A DNA stretch of 64,000 nucleotides from Physcomitrium patens (GCF_000002425.4 NC_037256.1:10026083-10090082), one strand, 5' to 3'. Shown: positions 14,018-26,699, numbered from the stretch's first letter. Program-made: numbers and translations. Notes: generated by a model not told the origin, from the sequence alone.

Positions 14018-14400
14018 GAATAGTTTTAATTTGTATTGACTTTCTTATAGTTCAAAAAAAGGATTTGCAAATTTTGATTAATTTAAAAAGTGTTGAGTTT
14101 ATAAATCGTATTAATTTGCATGATTTATTTTAAAAAATCATTTTGATATTTTTAATCTACTATGTTTTAGTTTATTGTCCATATTCAATAAAATTATTAA
14201 ATTTTGATTAAAAGTTAATAATAATTACAATCCAATTACTACTTTTTATATATCTGATATTGAAAAAAACCACAAAAGAACTCCACAAACTAAATAATAA
14301 TTTTAAAAAAATACATTCATTCAAATCATACTTTCTAAGTTACAAATAAACATATGAAAAGTAATAAAACCATCCTAGTATAGCTGGAGTGAAGAAATAC
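12061..14400. other. AT-rich non-coding stretch with TA microsatellites
   Basis: Very AT-rich DNA without supportable genes. It contains three TA dinucleotide arrays (about 12650-12671, 13400-13433 and 13976-14012). No LTR, terminal repeat or transposase/pol motif was recognised. Confidence 0.6.
13400..13433. repeat. (TA)n microsatellite
   Basis: An uninterrupted TA dinucleotide run inside AT-rich intergenic DNA. Similar runs occur at about 12650-12671, 13976-14012, 21218-21257 and 60873-60910. Confidence 0.9.
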
Positions 14401-14499
14401 AATCACATTTTGTGAGGGGATGGCTAGCAAATGAACACACAAAGGCTACAATGCACAAATGTCCTGATTTAGTAGATATCGATGTGTTATTAGTAGAAT

Positions 14500-16534
14500 C
14501 ACTGTCAACTCAAAGCCTCATTCGACTTGACGGACGTCCGTGCCGTCAAGGACCCGCTGCATAGCCGCAGAAGCGCGGCAGATGCCGGAAAGAAATAGAA
14601 GGTGCCTGCGAAGAAGACGAAGAAGAAGAGCGAGAAGAATAAAAACGGCTCCAAGCCCTGCTCCTATGCATAAGCCTGACCTTTGATTCATCTAGTGTGC
14701 AGTGTCTTGCTCATCTAGCGGAGATCGTTGCTTACGAGGGCTTGGAACTGTAGGTAAGCAGGCTGGCGGTGTTGTGGTGGCGAAATCTCGCAGAATCGGT
14801 TGGCGGAAGTTAAATATAGCAGGGTAGTTTTTACTTTGCTGGTGTTGTATAGATATACTTGTGTGAGGGGAGGGAGTACATTTTAGACGAGATTGTAGCG
14901 TGTTACTCAGGAGCTGTTGCGGAAGCCTCCTGGTTGGATGCAGGTCGGCAGAACACGAAAGTGGAAACGAATTACTACATTCTCCCTGCTGCTGCTCTGC
15001 TTCCCCTGCTGCTGCAATTTCTCTAGCTAAGGGATTCCAGTTCTCGACTCGTTTGTCATGATGACGGAGCTAGTGGAAGTGCAGGGCTGAGATGCGGTGA
15101 AGTCAGGAAGAGGCTGAGCGCACTCTTTCTAGTAATTGCGAAGGATGTCGAAACGTTTTTGAACGTTCTAGGAAAGGTCGTTCGAGTTGATTGTTGTCAA
15201 CCCGAGCGCAGAGGCACTTGCCCTCACACTTGTGGCGCTCGACCGAACAGAGTTGAAATCTGTGATTTGGACGGACGAATAAAAAGCGAACAAGACCTTC
15301 CAGTAAGTCACGAGCTGTTTAGACTTTTTTCCTTTGATATCCAACCTGTTTTTTTAATCTAGGAAGATCTATTGGCTCAGCTTTAATTTATTCTATCAGC
15401 ATGTACAAAGCAGGTGGTCTACTAGAGCTATGAACCATGTCGTATCTAGAGTATACCCGAAATTGCTTTGCCTGAGTTTTTGATAAATTTAAATATTTGA
15501 AGTGTTTGATTCTACCGTCCAAAGGTCACTGCTGGATGGCACTTTGAGCTTCATTTTCGTTTTAGGTAGGAGATGCTCATAGCGATACTTTCCACCAAAC
15601 CAAGTTCTTGATTCTGAAATCACTATGTCAAGATTTTTTTTCTCGATTAGTATCAGTCTTTATATGCTTAAACAGTGCTTGAATCCTCTAAGCACTAAGA
15701 AGCCCTCTTTTAGTCGAGGTTGCATTTGGTCTGTCATTTTGAAGCTCATCAGGTCTTCCGGAGTGCCTTGCGCGGATTTCCTCGCTAGAATAATTACCAT
15801 CACATGGAAATGCATGGTTAATAACAGTAAAATAACCTCGGACTATGTTGCAAAGATGTAAGTAACATAACTTCTTTTCGGGCTATCAATCATGGACTCC
15901 CCGTGCATGACCTTTATTACAGAGTAACAGTCCTGGTAACATAGGCCTTAGCTTGAAGTGGCGTAGTCTTGCATCCAAATCAGGAAGAGTAACATGCAGT
16001 CGTGAATTGTAGGGGTCTAACAATAGAGTAGCCACCAATTTGTAGTAATCGTCGAAGATTTGGGAAGAAGTCTTGAAGAAAAACGATGAATGTCTTGATT
16101 CGTTGTGGGTGTAGATGCAGTTTCGAGCGATCTAATCCGCAAAGGAGTGTCACAAAAAACCTTCGGTCGTATCACTCAGTATAAATTCTTAAGGACTCTT
16201 CTTGGTAGCTGGTGGAGGAAGTAAGGGTGACAACCTGGAATGTACTTGACTCTCCTTCCAGGGCATTGCAGAGTCCTTTGCTTAAAATGCCTCCTTCGAC
16301 CATGCAAGACAGCTATACTTCAACTCCTCGAAAGGTATTGTCTCGAAGTTAGAAATTCATTAGATTTAATCAAGTTCCAATGTCGATATCTTTATTCTAC
16401 AACATGGCTTGACCCGCTACAACCGCTCACCCAACCCATAGAAACAGATCAAAGGATGAAAAATTAAAGAAAGGAGAAGAGAAAAATGAAAGCAACGAAG
16501 TTAAATGCTATATTTACGGTTTTAGTTAACCAAG
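14500..16534 (+). promoter_or_regulatory. Upstream region and probable intron-bearing 5' leader of the epimerase gene
   Basis: Base composition rises to gene-like values from about 14500, roughly 2 kb before the epimerase ORF. A good donor (CCA/GTAAGT) lies at 15302/15303, and a CAG acceptor sits directly before the in-frame ATG at 16559, so a 5' UTR intron of about 1.25 kb is plausible. The ORF at 15159-15362 has no family signature and is probably leader. The transcription start cannot be fixed from sequence alone. Confidence 0.4.
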
Positions 16535-18107
16535 ATGATCTCAAAATGTCATGTGCAGATGAAAATTGACAGAAGTAATTATTTTGGGCGAGTGGCGTCG
16601 AGATGGCACACAACAGCATCCGCGAGGCTCCTGGCATGCTCTGCTGTCCTCCTTATTTTGACTCTTTTTGTGATGTACCGAATCAGCAGTATATCTGGAG
16701 GGATTGTTGAAGGTGGCATTATCGGTCGTTCGGTGGCAGCCTTCAAACCAACTCATGAGTGGGAGTTGAAGGTGCGGCAGTCATGCGTGCCCAAAAGATT
16801 AGAAGAGGATGTTATGGTTGTTCTAGTCACTGGTGCCGCTGGATTTGTTGGCACTCACGTATCTTTGTCGCTAAAGAAAAGGGGAGATGGAGTGGTTGGT
16901 CTAGATAACTTCAACGACTACTATGAGACTTCCTTGAAGCGTGCCAGGCTAGATTTGCTCGAGAAACACGGCGTATTTGTTGTCGAGGGGGACATCAATG
17001 ACGAGACTTTGCTGATGTCACTTTTTGAAGTAGGCCAAATTACCCATGTTATGCACCTTGCAGCCCAGGCAGGGGTACGGTACGCTGTGCAGAATCCACG
17101 CTCATATGTACACAGCAACATCGCTGGCCTTGTGAATCTTTTCGAGGTCTGTAAAGCTGCAAATCCTCAGCCAGCAATTGTTTGGGCATCATCGAGCTCA
17201 GTGTACGGCTTGAATAACAAGGTATACATAAAGGTTAAATTTAAAAGTATAATGATACTCCAAAACCATTAATTGCAATCTTTTCTCTAGTCCTAGATAT
17301 CCTTTGTAAGGGAATGGATATACTTTAGAGAGAAGAATTCCTCTGGTCACTGAATTTTCTCTATTAAGTTAGACTTAAGCATCTGTCCCGAATTTTATTT
17401 GTTTCTATAGCTAGTTACTGTTCCTTTCAGCTAAGTATTACTTAAAGGCATCGTTGTGAATGTAGGTGCCATTTTCTGAAAGTGACCGTACCGATCAACC
17501 TGCTAGTCTCTATGCAGCGACCAAGAAGGCTGGTGAAGGAATAGCTCATACTTACAACCACATTTACGGCCTTTCAATAACAGGGCTCCGTTTCTTCACT
17601 GTGTACGGACCATGGGGACGACCGGATATGGCTTATTTCTCCTTCACACAAGACATCCTACGGGGAAAGGCTATTAACATCTACACTGGCAGTGGTGGAA
17701 AAGACCTAGCACGTGACTTCACTTACATAGATGACATTGTCAAGGGCTGTATGCGTGCTTTGGACACAGCTGAGAAAAGCACAGGCAGTGGCGGTAAAAA
17801 AACCGGTCCAGCCCAACTGCGCGTCTTCAATCTTGGCAATACCTCTCCTGTCACAGTACCGATCTTGGTTGATATTCTAGAGAAGCACTTAAAACAGAAA
17901 GCTATCAGGAATATCGTAAAGATGCCTCGGAATGGAGATGTCCCCTTCACACACGCGAACACATCATCAGCGCAAAGCCAGCTAAACTACCACCCAACCA
18001 CGAATTTGGACACAGGTCTCAGGAAATTTGTGAAGTGGTACCTGAGCTACTATGGGGTTGGAACAGACCATAGGCTATGGTTGGGTGATCGTGAGCAGAT
18101 CGTATGA
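16535..18107 (+). CDS. GAE: UDP-glucuronate 4-epimerase, membrane-anchored, two exons
   Basis: Exon 1 is 16535-17221 and exon 2 is 17466-18107, joined across a 244-bp GT-AG intron in phase 0 (GLNNK/VPFSE), giving 442 residues. The enzyme interconverts UDP-glucuronate and UDP-galacturonate in the Golgi to supply pectin synthesis. Visible features: a short cytosolic N-terminus, one hydrophobic anchor (about residues 32-48), the NAD-binding GAAGFVG motif (100-106), the DNFNDYY segment, HVMHLAAQAGVRYA, the SSSSVYG serine loop (219-225), the catalytic YxxxK pair (Y245, K249) and the family signature RFFTVYGPWGRPDMA. It aligns end to end with plant GAE proteins. Start: ATG 16535 opens the ORF, but the ATG at 16559 directly follows a possible splice acceptor (CAG) and may be the real start. 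No break is present. Confidence 0.95.
17222..17465 (+). other. Epimerase intron
   Basis: The intron begins GTATAC and ends TGTAG. Reading through it meets a stop soon after the donor, and removing it restores the family sequence exactly at the conserved LNxK-VPFSE stretch. The well-known Arabidopsis GAE genes lack an intron in the coding region, so this position is lineage-informative. Confidence 0.93.
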
Positions 18108-18500
18108 ATCTTCTTACACCCCTTGCCTTGCGTTGTAGGTTTTGTCCGATCACAGGTTTTGAAGCTGTAGGATATAAAGCGAAGTCCTTCATGTCCTGCC
18201 TTTTAACCACACAAGGAGGCTCATGTCCATGTAGTGTGCAGAGGAATTGTGAACACATTCGTTCAGGGCTGTAGAAATGTCAGAGTCTGTCTTGTTTTCT
18301 GATGGTGATAGGTTTTGATATTCCTCAAAAGAATAGTCTCAACCGGACAGTATGTCCTTCAGAGGATAATGTATTTCTTCTTACTCTCCTGACGAATCTG
18401 GGCTGTTTCAATTGCTTACATCTTCTTGGACTCATGTATAATTGAAGGGGTGTCAGAGTTAGAGAAATTAGTCTTGAATAAAGTTCCAAGGAAGGTGGGA
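18108..18500 (+). terminator. 3' UTR and polyadenylation signal of the epimerase gene
   Basis: After the TGA at 18105-18107 the DNA stays gene-like for about 370 bases. A canonical AATAAA lies at 18477-18482; cleavage would follow 10-30 bases later. Composition then falls to the AT-rich background at about 18600. Confidence 0.6.
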
Positions 18501-18599
18501 ACCAATAAGTGAATTTAAATTTGATGCACTTCATATATGTAGTTGGTTTTCTTTCAAGAAAATGCATTTCAACTAGATATTTAAGTGACGTTGAGGATG

Positions 18600-21094
18600 T
18601 GAAAGGTATTGTTTAAGTTTATTATTTGTCACCATTTTTTTAGTTTGGGATAGTGGGTTGGAATAGTGGTTTGGAATCTTATGAAGATCTAGTTGTCAAA
18701 TTTAATAATATAAGTCTTGGTATAAGAATGGAGCATTAAAACACAGACTTTCATTCTTCTTCTGAATTATATTTTGGTAAGTGTATCAAACTTGTGTACT
18801 AGCAAGTGGTACATATTTTGGTAGTATAATATAAGAGAAATAATATAAAATTCTTAAAAAGTAAACTTTTTTTTATTTAAGGATATGGAAATGATGGAAT
18901 TAAGAATTAGTTAAATATCTTATGTTTACATTAGAAAATAAAATTGTATGTAATTTAATTGTTCATCGAAAATTAGAAAGCATTGCAGTGCTTTTAAAGA
19001 GATTGAGAAGAATGGTGGAATTTTGAAAAAAAAAAGAAAAAAAGAAAAGAAAAGAAAAGAAATATGGTGGTACTAATTTGTTTATCTACCATGGTTGCAA
19101 TGAATGGTTTAAGTTTTGATCTGAATTAAAGTTATGTGTAATATCAACAATGGTAATATTTTTTTCTAGCATATTTATAATACATGGTACAATTTTAAAG
19201 CAATTCATAATCATATATAATTTAGATGGTAGTAAGTCTTGCCTTACAATACTTAGAATAAACATTATATGTCTAAAATAATTTAATATCATAATTTTTT
19301 TTATCAATGGTAATTCATTTAATTCTCACAATTATAATGTAATGTGAAATTTTAGAACTAATTAATATTGTGTAAAATCTTAAAATTTAATATTTTCTTT
19401 AAATTTTATATTCTTATAAATATGCAATTTTGGCCAAAAACTATTATTAGAAATATACTTTGTACCTTATTTGCCTTAAAAATGTACTTTGTATCTTATT
19501 TTCTTTCTTTTGCAATGTTTATCAATGAACCGGCACACACAAAAATGTTTCTTTCTGTACTTGTACTAAGGTTTTCAGTTTTGGATTTTAAAAAGATCAA
19601 ATATCTTTCTTAATTTTTTTCTTTTTCTTTATTTTAACAAAACCCTAAAATATATATATTTATATTTTCATTCATATTTGTATTTTTTTCTTCCTAATTT
19701 TGGCACTTTTTGGACTTTCTTATTTTTATTTTTATTTTTATTTTTTTTAAAATTTTTTTTGAGCATCCAAAAATTCATAACTATTCCATTATTCAAAATG
19801 CTTTTAACATTGCTAGTTGCTAGTAACTTTGAAATTGGTTTCAATTCATTATTTCATTGGATTGGTAGGTTGGACCTAAAATCATTCAATCTTTGCAACC
19901 TTGACTTTGATGGTGAAACTCTACCACTAAATCTTTACAGATGACCAACAAAAGAACCATAAAACAAAAATAAGAAAAAAAATACAACTCCAATCAATCC
20001 TAGATTCACATTAAGATTCTATCTTTATAGTAGAATCTGCATGTAAGTTTCCAACCCTTTTATATCATGAATAACTACCAATAACCACAAATTGCCACCA
20101 ATGATTGCCATGACTATGTCAATATTTACTAAAATGACCAAATTTCTATTGAAAAAAGTGATATATTGGTAGTTTTGAGTGTCAGCAATAATATGTGTTA
20201 TAAAGAAAGGATGCCATTGGACTTGAAGCATTGCATGCACAAGGTTATTTCTTGAATCTATACTTTTTAGAAACATCCATTACCTTCAAAAAGTATATAT
20301 AAGAGCATAGGTAAATTTAGGCAAGGTACAATATTAGTAAATGGATATTGTTATATTTGTTTATTCAAGGGAATGCAGATCACTCTAAAAGATAATTCAA
20401 AATCAAGAAGTGCCTTGATTTGGATGTACTACTTTGCTTGCAATGTGCCTTCAAGTCCAAAATCTAATAGATTCTTGCAATAATCATCTTTTGCCTATCT
20501 CAAGTTAGAGAAGTCAAACTCCACAGTGCACGTTGTTGTAATACATGTTGTCTTATTTGGAAATGCATTAGGCACCTAATTGTGGAAGGTGAAGTTGTAT
20601 TTTACAAATATCCAAAAAATCTTAATAGATTTCATCCATATAAAAAGAATACAATTCGAATTTTAATTCAAAAGTACTTAAAGTCAATACAAAGTGCTTA
20701 AAAATACTCTTTTTAATAACCTCAATCAAATAAAAACCCCAATTGCCTTATTACTTTCATAATTAAGCAATTTTGATTTTTCTTTGCAAATCCTAATCCT
20801 AATTAGTGAGCTTTGGCGAGCTATAACTCCTAATCTGTCCATCAACTTGATAATTCTTTTTTATATATAATTTCCATTATAAGCCTTCTATATACTAAAA
20901 AAAAATTCAACCCAATTCAATTTATAGATTGTGAAAAAAGTCCAAAAATTGCATTGATGTCACTTGGCTACCAACTTGAAAGTTGATACAAATATTCAAG
21001 TAGTGATTTTTCCTTTTTCAATTTTTAACTTCAACTCAAAATTGGTATATAGCTTGATCTTGAAGTTTTCTAATACCATGCCATATAAGACATT
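18600..21094. other. AT-rich non-coding stretch
   Basis: Long AT-rich DNA with A-rich and T-rich homopolymers and an AAAAG run near 19026-19060. The ORFs here are low-complexity and carry no family motif. The last part before 21.8 kb may already belong to the decayed Ty3 element that flanks the copia insertion, but I cannot place its left end. Confidence 0.5.
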
Positions 21095-21195
21095 TTCAAT
21101 AATATCAAAGAAATTAAGTACAATAATTTGCTGCAAGATATTGGCCTCGATATTTGTAGAAAATTATTGTACTTAATTTCTTTGATATTATTGAA
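21095..21195. repeat. Long perfect hairpin (35-bp arms)
   Basis: Arms 21095-21129 and 21161-21195 are perfect reverse complements. The 31-base centre keeps pairing imperfectly (with G-U pairs) for about 11 more positions, leaving a loop of about 8. The shape suits a miRNA-like precursor or a foldback MITE; nothing in the sequence decides which. Confidence 0.85.
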
Positions 21196-21217
21196 GATGG
21201 AAGGCAAATAACAAGTT

Positions 21218-21257
<40 letters not shown>
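21218..21257. repeat. (TA)n microsatellite
   Basis: TA dinucleotide array located 20-60 bases to the right of the hairpin at 21095-21195. Confidence 0.9.
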
Positions 21258-21259
<2 letters not shown>

Positions 21260-21822
21260 AGAGACAACATAACAATTGTTGATGACATGTGTTGTTATAT
21301 CTAAGCTTGAGACATTTTGCCAATGAGGGGGTCAATTGCTTAAAGATCTTCAATAAAAATAATAAAAAAAGTTTCAAACTCTACTTCTAGTTACGAGATT
21401 AGAATTATGAAGCCTTAAATCTTATAAAATATCTTGATATTGAGTCCCATAAAGGTATCTATTGTAAGCAAGTAAATCCACCAAAGACAAAGCAGGGCAT
21501 TTGCAGGCTCTTTCAATTAAATGTAAAGAAGGAGCTCAAAATTGATATTTCTTGAAATAAATAATAACTTTGTTTGTAGAGAGCTAACAATTAACAACAC
21601 AAAGGCATATTGTATCTATTTCTACAATCAAATTTTGTTGTTATAAAAGATGCAAAACAAAGCCAATCATCATAAAAAAAAAATGCTCCTTTACAACTAT
21701 GTTCATGATGCACTTTATCTTTAAATGTTAAGAACAAGAATTTCAAAAAATAAAAAATAAAATCTCAATACATTTTAATGTCACTCAAAAAGACTAAAAA
21801 ATCATTCAAAGATGGAATATAT

Positions 21823-22474
21823 TCTTAAAGATTAGCAAGATCTTGCATAGTCGCTACCACATAGAGTTGAACCATAGTAAGTTGTTAATTGTCAAAAGAT
21901 AATAAAGGATTAAAAGACATTATTATGGTGGTGACTAGGTTTTTAGGTGACAACTAGGTTAGGAAGAATCTAGGATTTAGTTGAATACAGGAAAGAAGGA
22001 TAAAAACGATTGTAGATAAAGTTTATTTACAATTGATATAAACTCTAGCTATAAGTAAATAGTGTTGGAAGTGAGAGTCATCTTACTTCACACTTCTTTT
22101 TGTATGCAACCTTGTTGATGCTAAGTATTGTGGCTTCTAACTTCTCTTTTTTTAATAGGTTATGGACCCACTCATATTTCCTTATGAGTTTTTTTGAAGA
22201 TATATAAAGTCTTTGTTGTTATGTACAGAAAATTATATTATTGTCGCTGATGTTAGGATTTTGAAACTCCTAACTTTTAGATTCAGATCTAAATCTAAAT
22301 CTTTGTTTGCTCTTACTTGTTGTTAAGTGCATCTTGGATTCAAGATTTGATTTGCACCTTATGATGATGTTATAGAATATTAGTGTTGTATTTTCTTATT
22401 GATTAAGATCTTTGGTGGACTAACCTTATAATTTCATGTATTAAAAGAACTTAAGTTGCTTAAAAGGCCTCTTA
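21823..22474 (+). repeat. Copia 5' LTR
   Basis: Positions 21823-22155 match the 3' LTR at 50474-50806, including the shared stretches AGATCTTGCATAG and TGCTAAGTATTGTGGC. The primer-binding-like sequence at 22475 and a TATA-like GATATATAAAG near 22197 suggest the LTR continues to about 22474, in which case the 3' copy is truncated. The right boundary is uncertain. Confidence 0.65.
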
Positions 22475-22490
22475 TGGTACCTAGAGCTGA
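22475..22490 (+). promoter_or_regulatory. Copia primer-binding site
   Basis: TGGTACCTAGAGCTGA is close to the usual initiator-Met tRNA site TGGTATCAGAGC used by most plant copia elements. It lies 235 bases before the gag ATG. Confidence 0.55.
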
Positions 22491-22724
22491 TTTGTAAGCA
22501 CAAAAGTGATAGAAGAGTGAAAAATCTGATATGAGACGTTTATATTGATCATTGAACTTATGAGAGGTTCTAAAAGTAAAGTTGAGAGTGCTTTGAGAGT
22601 AAAAACACTAGTTTATTTACAAAGAAGATATTTTGAGATTTTAAAGTAGCAACATCTTCTTGCTGATTTTGAGAGCTTTATGACAATTTCTCTTCATCTT
22701 TTTTGATAAATCTCTTCCTTAAGC

Positions 22725-24143
22725 ATGGCTTTAAGTGAAGGTGAAGGCTTGAAAGTAATTAAAAAGTTTAAAGGTAAAAATTTCTACCATTGGAAGGTTA
22801 AAATAGAGCTTTTGTTGGCTTCTTTGGACCTATGGAATATTATAGATGAAAGTGAAGAGCCTCCAAACATGAATGCTAATACAAAGGAGAAGAAGGACTA
22901 TAAATGATGTGAAAAGAAGGCCTTTGTATTGATTGCATGCATTATTGATGAAGCCAACTTCTCCCATATTATTTCTTATAAAGAACGAGCAGAAACATAA
23001 AAGACTCTTTTTAACATCTATAAGTATAAGAACTTATCCAACATCATCTACTCAAGAAAGAAGTTCTTCATATGTAAGCTGGAAGAAGTTAAAGACCTCA
23101 TGGCACACATCAACAATGTAAAGACACTTACAAATTAGCTTGCAATTATTAACAAGCTTTTAGAAGAGGTAGATTTTATGATAACTCTATTTATGAGCTT
23201 GTTGAAATCCTACAACTACCTCATTGTAGCTTTAGAATCTATTAAGATGAAAGAACTCACAATAGACTATATGATAGCAAGACTTAGCCATGAAGTAACT
23301 AAAAAGAAAGAAAAAGAGTCTCAAAATAAAGATTCAACACTTTACTTATAACAAGACAAGAGAAACTATTCAAACCAATGAAGTAATGTTAAAATTTGCT
23401 TTATTTGTAGCAAAATATGAATTTTTTTTTGAAATTGCTACAAAGGAAAAAAAATAGAAAAGAAGAATACAAATAGTGTAGAAGATGAGTTTGGAGGATA
23501 AGATTATGCATTTGTAGTGACCAACGGGATCTCTATGGCTGCCATATCAAGATGGATTGTGGATTCAGGTTCTTCTAAGCATATGGTACCTTATAAGTAT
23601 TCATTTGACACTTATGAGGCTATTTCAATATCAAATATGATTTTGGCAAATAATAGTATATAAAAAGCTATTGGAATTGGTTTTATTATAATGAAAGTAG
23701 TTGTGAATAGACAAATAAATAGAATCAAATTCAAAAACATCTTCTATATGCCCAAGATGAAGCAAAACCTTCTTTCAATGAATAAACTTGTAATAGAAGG
23801 TTTTATGATTTAATTCAATAAGAATGGATATTTTATAAAAATATTATGTAGAAACATGGTTGCTAAATGCTCTAAAGAAGGAAATTTGTACTACTTCAAG
23901 TACAAAAAGGTCAATAGAGTGGAAGTAGCTGTATTTGTTGAATTTACATAAAATCTAGATAAGTTGAATATATGGCATTATTGCCTTGGTAATTTACATG
24001 TGAAGAGCATGAAAAAGCTTAAATCTATGGTAAGTAGCTTGGATCTTAGTAAAACAAGCCAAAATATAATAAAACTTGCATATGAAGGATGCATATGAGG
24101 CAAATAACAAAAGGCCACATTTCTAAGTGATATAGCAATACGT
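22725..24143 (+). pseudogene. Copia gag, protease and 5' part of integrase
   Basis: Gag starts with an ATG at 22725; its first 60 residues show the copia gag pattern (KFKGKNFYHWKVKIELLLASLDLW). Downstream the frame is broken repeatedly. The aspartic protease motif WIVDSGSSKHMV near 23553 is intact. The GAG-pre-integrase segment (IWHYCLGNLHVKSMKKLKS, near 23970) precedes the solo LTR at 24144. Confidence 0.75.
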
Positions 24144-25637
24144 TGTCATATTGTGGTTTGGCTACCATGTAAAAATAATGTGATTATATATTTAATGTAT
24201 AATTTACTTAATAATATTTACAAATATTATATAAATCTTATACAAAAAAAGATTGAAGAGGGATTTTGGTAGCAAAAAGAGTGTTAGGCATCCATATGGA
24301 TAAATGGAGATGGATGATACAAACATCCATTCCTATTGGTAAAAAATCATGTCCAATGGGCTTCAAGGATGCTGCTCAAGGCCATATTAGGGATTAGGGT
24401 TAGTCTTTGGAGAGAATTCGAGCTTTTGAAGACTAAAGTCAGTAGGTTCAGGTTTTTGGTTATGATTTTGGTAAAAATTTGGAGTCATTTGGAGTTTTTA
24501 TGAAGAAGATATAAGCACTGAAAGTCGAGGTATCAATTTTGTACTTGCTGTCACTCTTTTGGATATAACGCACACATGTAGAAAGCAATAACGAATCAGT
24601 GACTAGAGTTGGAAAAAACACTTTCTTGGCTACACTTTATATATACTGCTTGATGAATTCTAAGCCGGAACAAAGAAGATATTGGAAGTTGAAGTCAATG
24701 CTTGGAATCTAAAGAGTAGTAAGTGACTCGAATTGCTAGTGGTTGTATTTTGAGCTATATCTTGTGCAATTTGATAAGATTTTGGCTGAAAATTTCTAAG
24801 AATGTGTATTTTTATGATACTAAACTTTATATATAAGTTTTGTGGCATTTAAATTTTGGATTAGTGAGATATGGTGAAATTAGTATATGGATGTCTGTAA
24901 AGGTGATATGTACCAAACCTGCTACTGAACAGACAATATCTGAAGTTTGGTAACAAATTTATAGTTGATTTTTTGTATAAAAGAAGTTAAGAGTATTATC
25001 TTATTCTTCAAATTTTTTGAATACAATCCAATGGTTAGATTGGAAAAAATTGAGTGCTAAAGTTTTGTAGTTTTGAAAAGATTATTATTTTTAGTTATTG
25101 ATTATTATTACTAATTATTGGTTATTATTATTGGTTATTGATTATTATTATTATTAATTATTGGTTATTTTTATTGGTTATTGATTATTTTTACTACTAT
25201 TGATTATTTTTATTGCTATTGTTTATTGTTTCCAAAGCCAATTACTAGTACTGTTACTAATTACTGCTATTGCTGTTGGTACTATTACTATTGCAGTTAC
25301 TGTATTCATGAAATTTCAATAATTTTTGAATGTTGTAAATAAAATTCAGGTTAGATGATTTTATATGTAGTTATCAACTAAAAGATAGTTTGGTAAACTC
25401 AAGAAGTTGAAGGTGTAGTTAAGAATATAAAAACTTTTCTTGGATTATATAAACAAAATTTATGTACAAAAGCTATGATATATAAAAGCTTTGTTTGGTT
25501 AATTTATATAAATTTCTTTTCTTAGTTGTTTTTTTTGATCTTCCATTGAAGATAAATTGGTTGTTGAGTAAGAAGCTATTAAATCAAAAATAAGCTCTCT
25601 ACATCCTAGTAGCTAGTGTATTCTCATATAGAAAAAC
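24144..25637. mobile_element. Solo LTR inserted in copia integrase, TSD ACGT
   Basis: The segment begins TGTCATATTGTGG and is flanked by ACGT on both sides (24140-24143 and 25638-25641). Removing it with one ACGT rejoins the copia integrase frame exactly. The interior has no ORF of note. A related sequence in opposite orientation occupies about 60310-61625. The start resembles the LTR ends at 28027 and 35178 (TGTCGTATTACG), suggesting a related family. Confidence 0.8.
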
Positions 25638-25641
25638 ACGT

Positions 25642-26301
25642 ACTACAACAACATGCTACAAAGTTATTGGAGATTGTCCATTTTGATATATGTAGACCTA
25701 TTAAGAATAGAAGTGTTAGAAGAATAAGGTATCTCTATATTTTTATTGATGATTTCTGAAAAAATATTTGATTTTATATTCTTAAAGCAAGATGAAAAAG
25801 AAGGCCTTTCAAAATTTCAAGGACCAACAATGAAGATGTTGAAGATTATGAAAATGATGATAATGAAGAGTTTCAACCTTTAAGTGAGAAAAGACAAGCT
25901 TTAAGAGAAAAGAAGCTTACAAGAGAGCTTGGAGTACAAGAAGTTGAATCTTCAAATGAAAGAAGATATCCTTTGAGAGAAAGAAGACCTTGTGGCAAAT
26001 AGTAGAAGAACCACATCTTTCGTCAAGTAAATGAAGAACATACAAATGTTACTCTCCTTACTAATGAGTTTTCTTTGTGTGATGTTATAAAGTCTCAAGA
26101 TGCAATGAAGTAAGAGAAGGCTATGGAAAAAGAGTATCAATTTCTTATGAACAATGGTATATGGGAATTGACACCTCTTCCAGAAAATTGATCTAGTATT
26201 AATTGGAAGTAGGTATTTAGGACTAAAAGAGATGCAATCGATGTGGTGGTGAGGCAGAAGGTAAGATTAATTGATAAAAAAAATTTATAAGTTATTAATA
26301 T
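25642..26301 (+). pseudogene. Copia integrase remnant and start of reverse transcriptase
   Basis: The integrase segment with HFDICRPIKNRS and YIFIDDF (25675-25760) is followed by an apparent internal deletion near 25815, then the acidic linker and the N-terminal reverse transcriptase signature (NNGIWELTPLP near 26150). Several in-frame stops are present. The reading is cut at 26301 by the chromovirus. Confidence 0.7.
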
Positions 26302-26455
26302 TATCACGGACACAGAAATATAGACTCGAGATCTAACAAGAAGTTCAAGAAGAACTGGCAAGAACTAGATTAATCAGATGAGAACAACACCAAAGAGGTG
26401 AGCTAGAGCTCCAAGAGATGTGTTGTTGAGACTGAAGAACTCTTCAACCTCGATC

Positions 26456-26467
26456 CCAATATATACT
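26456..26467 (-). promoter_or_regulatory. TATA box of the chromovirus 3' LTR
   Basis: On the element strand it reads AGTATATATTGGG, placed just downstream of the heat-shock-element array. The same sequence is in the 5' LTR at about 48980-48990. Position and context fit a U3 core promoter. Confidence 0.7.
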
Positions 26468-26476
26468 TCTATTTAG

Positions 26477-26699
26477 GAAGCTTCTCAAGCAACTTCTACC
26501 AACTAAGAAGCTTCTAAAAGGTTCCAGAGACTTGCTTCTAGAAGGTTCTAGAATCTTATCTCTAGAAGGTTCTAAGGACTATGTCCCTAACATCTTCTAC
26601 CAACTAAGAAGCTTCTAGAAGGTTCCAGAGACTTGCTTCTAGAAGGTTCTAGAAGCTTGCCTTTAGAAAGTTCTAGAAACTTGTCTCTAGAAGGTTCTA
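26477..26699 (-). promoter_or_regulatory. Heat-shock-element array in the 3' LTR
   Basis: Perfect alternating GAA/TTC units with 2-base spacing: 26536-26553 (TTCtaGAAggTTCtaGAA), 26608-26625 (GAAgcTTCtaGAAggTTC), 26637-26654 (four units) and 26666-26678 (three units), plus two-unit sites at about 26478 and 26691. This is the binding pattern of heat-shock factors. In element orientation the array lies upstream of a TATA box at about 26458-26466. Confidence 0.85.

Noticed and set aside
15159-15362. Separate small gene upstream of the epimerase
   Set aside because: No family motif and no start context of note; it overlaps the likely 5' leader and its intron donor.
21823-22474. A precise copia LTR length
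   Set aside because: The PBS-like site implies about 650 bp, but the 3' copy matches over about 333 bp only. The boundary is left open.
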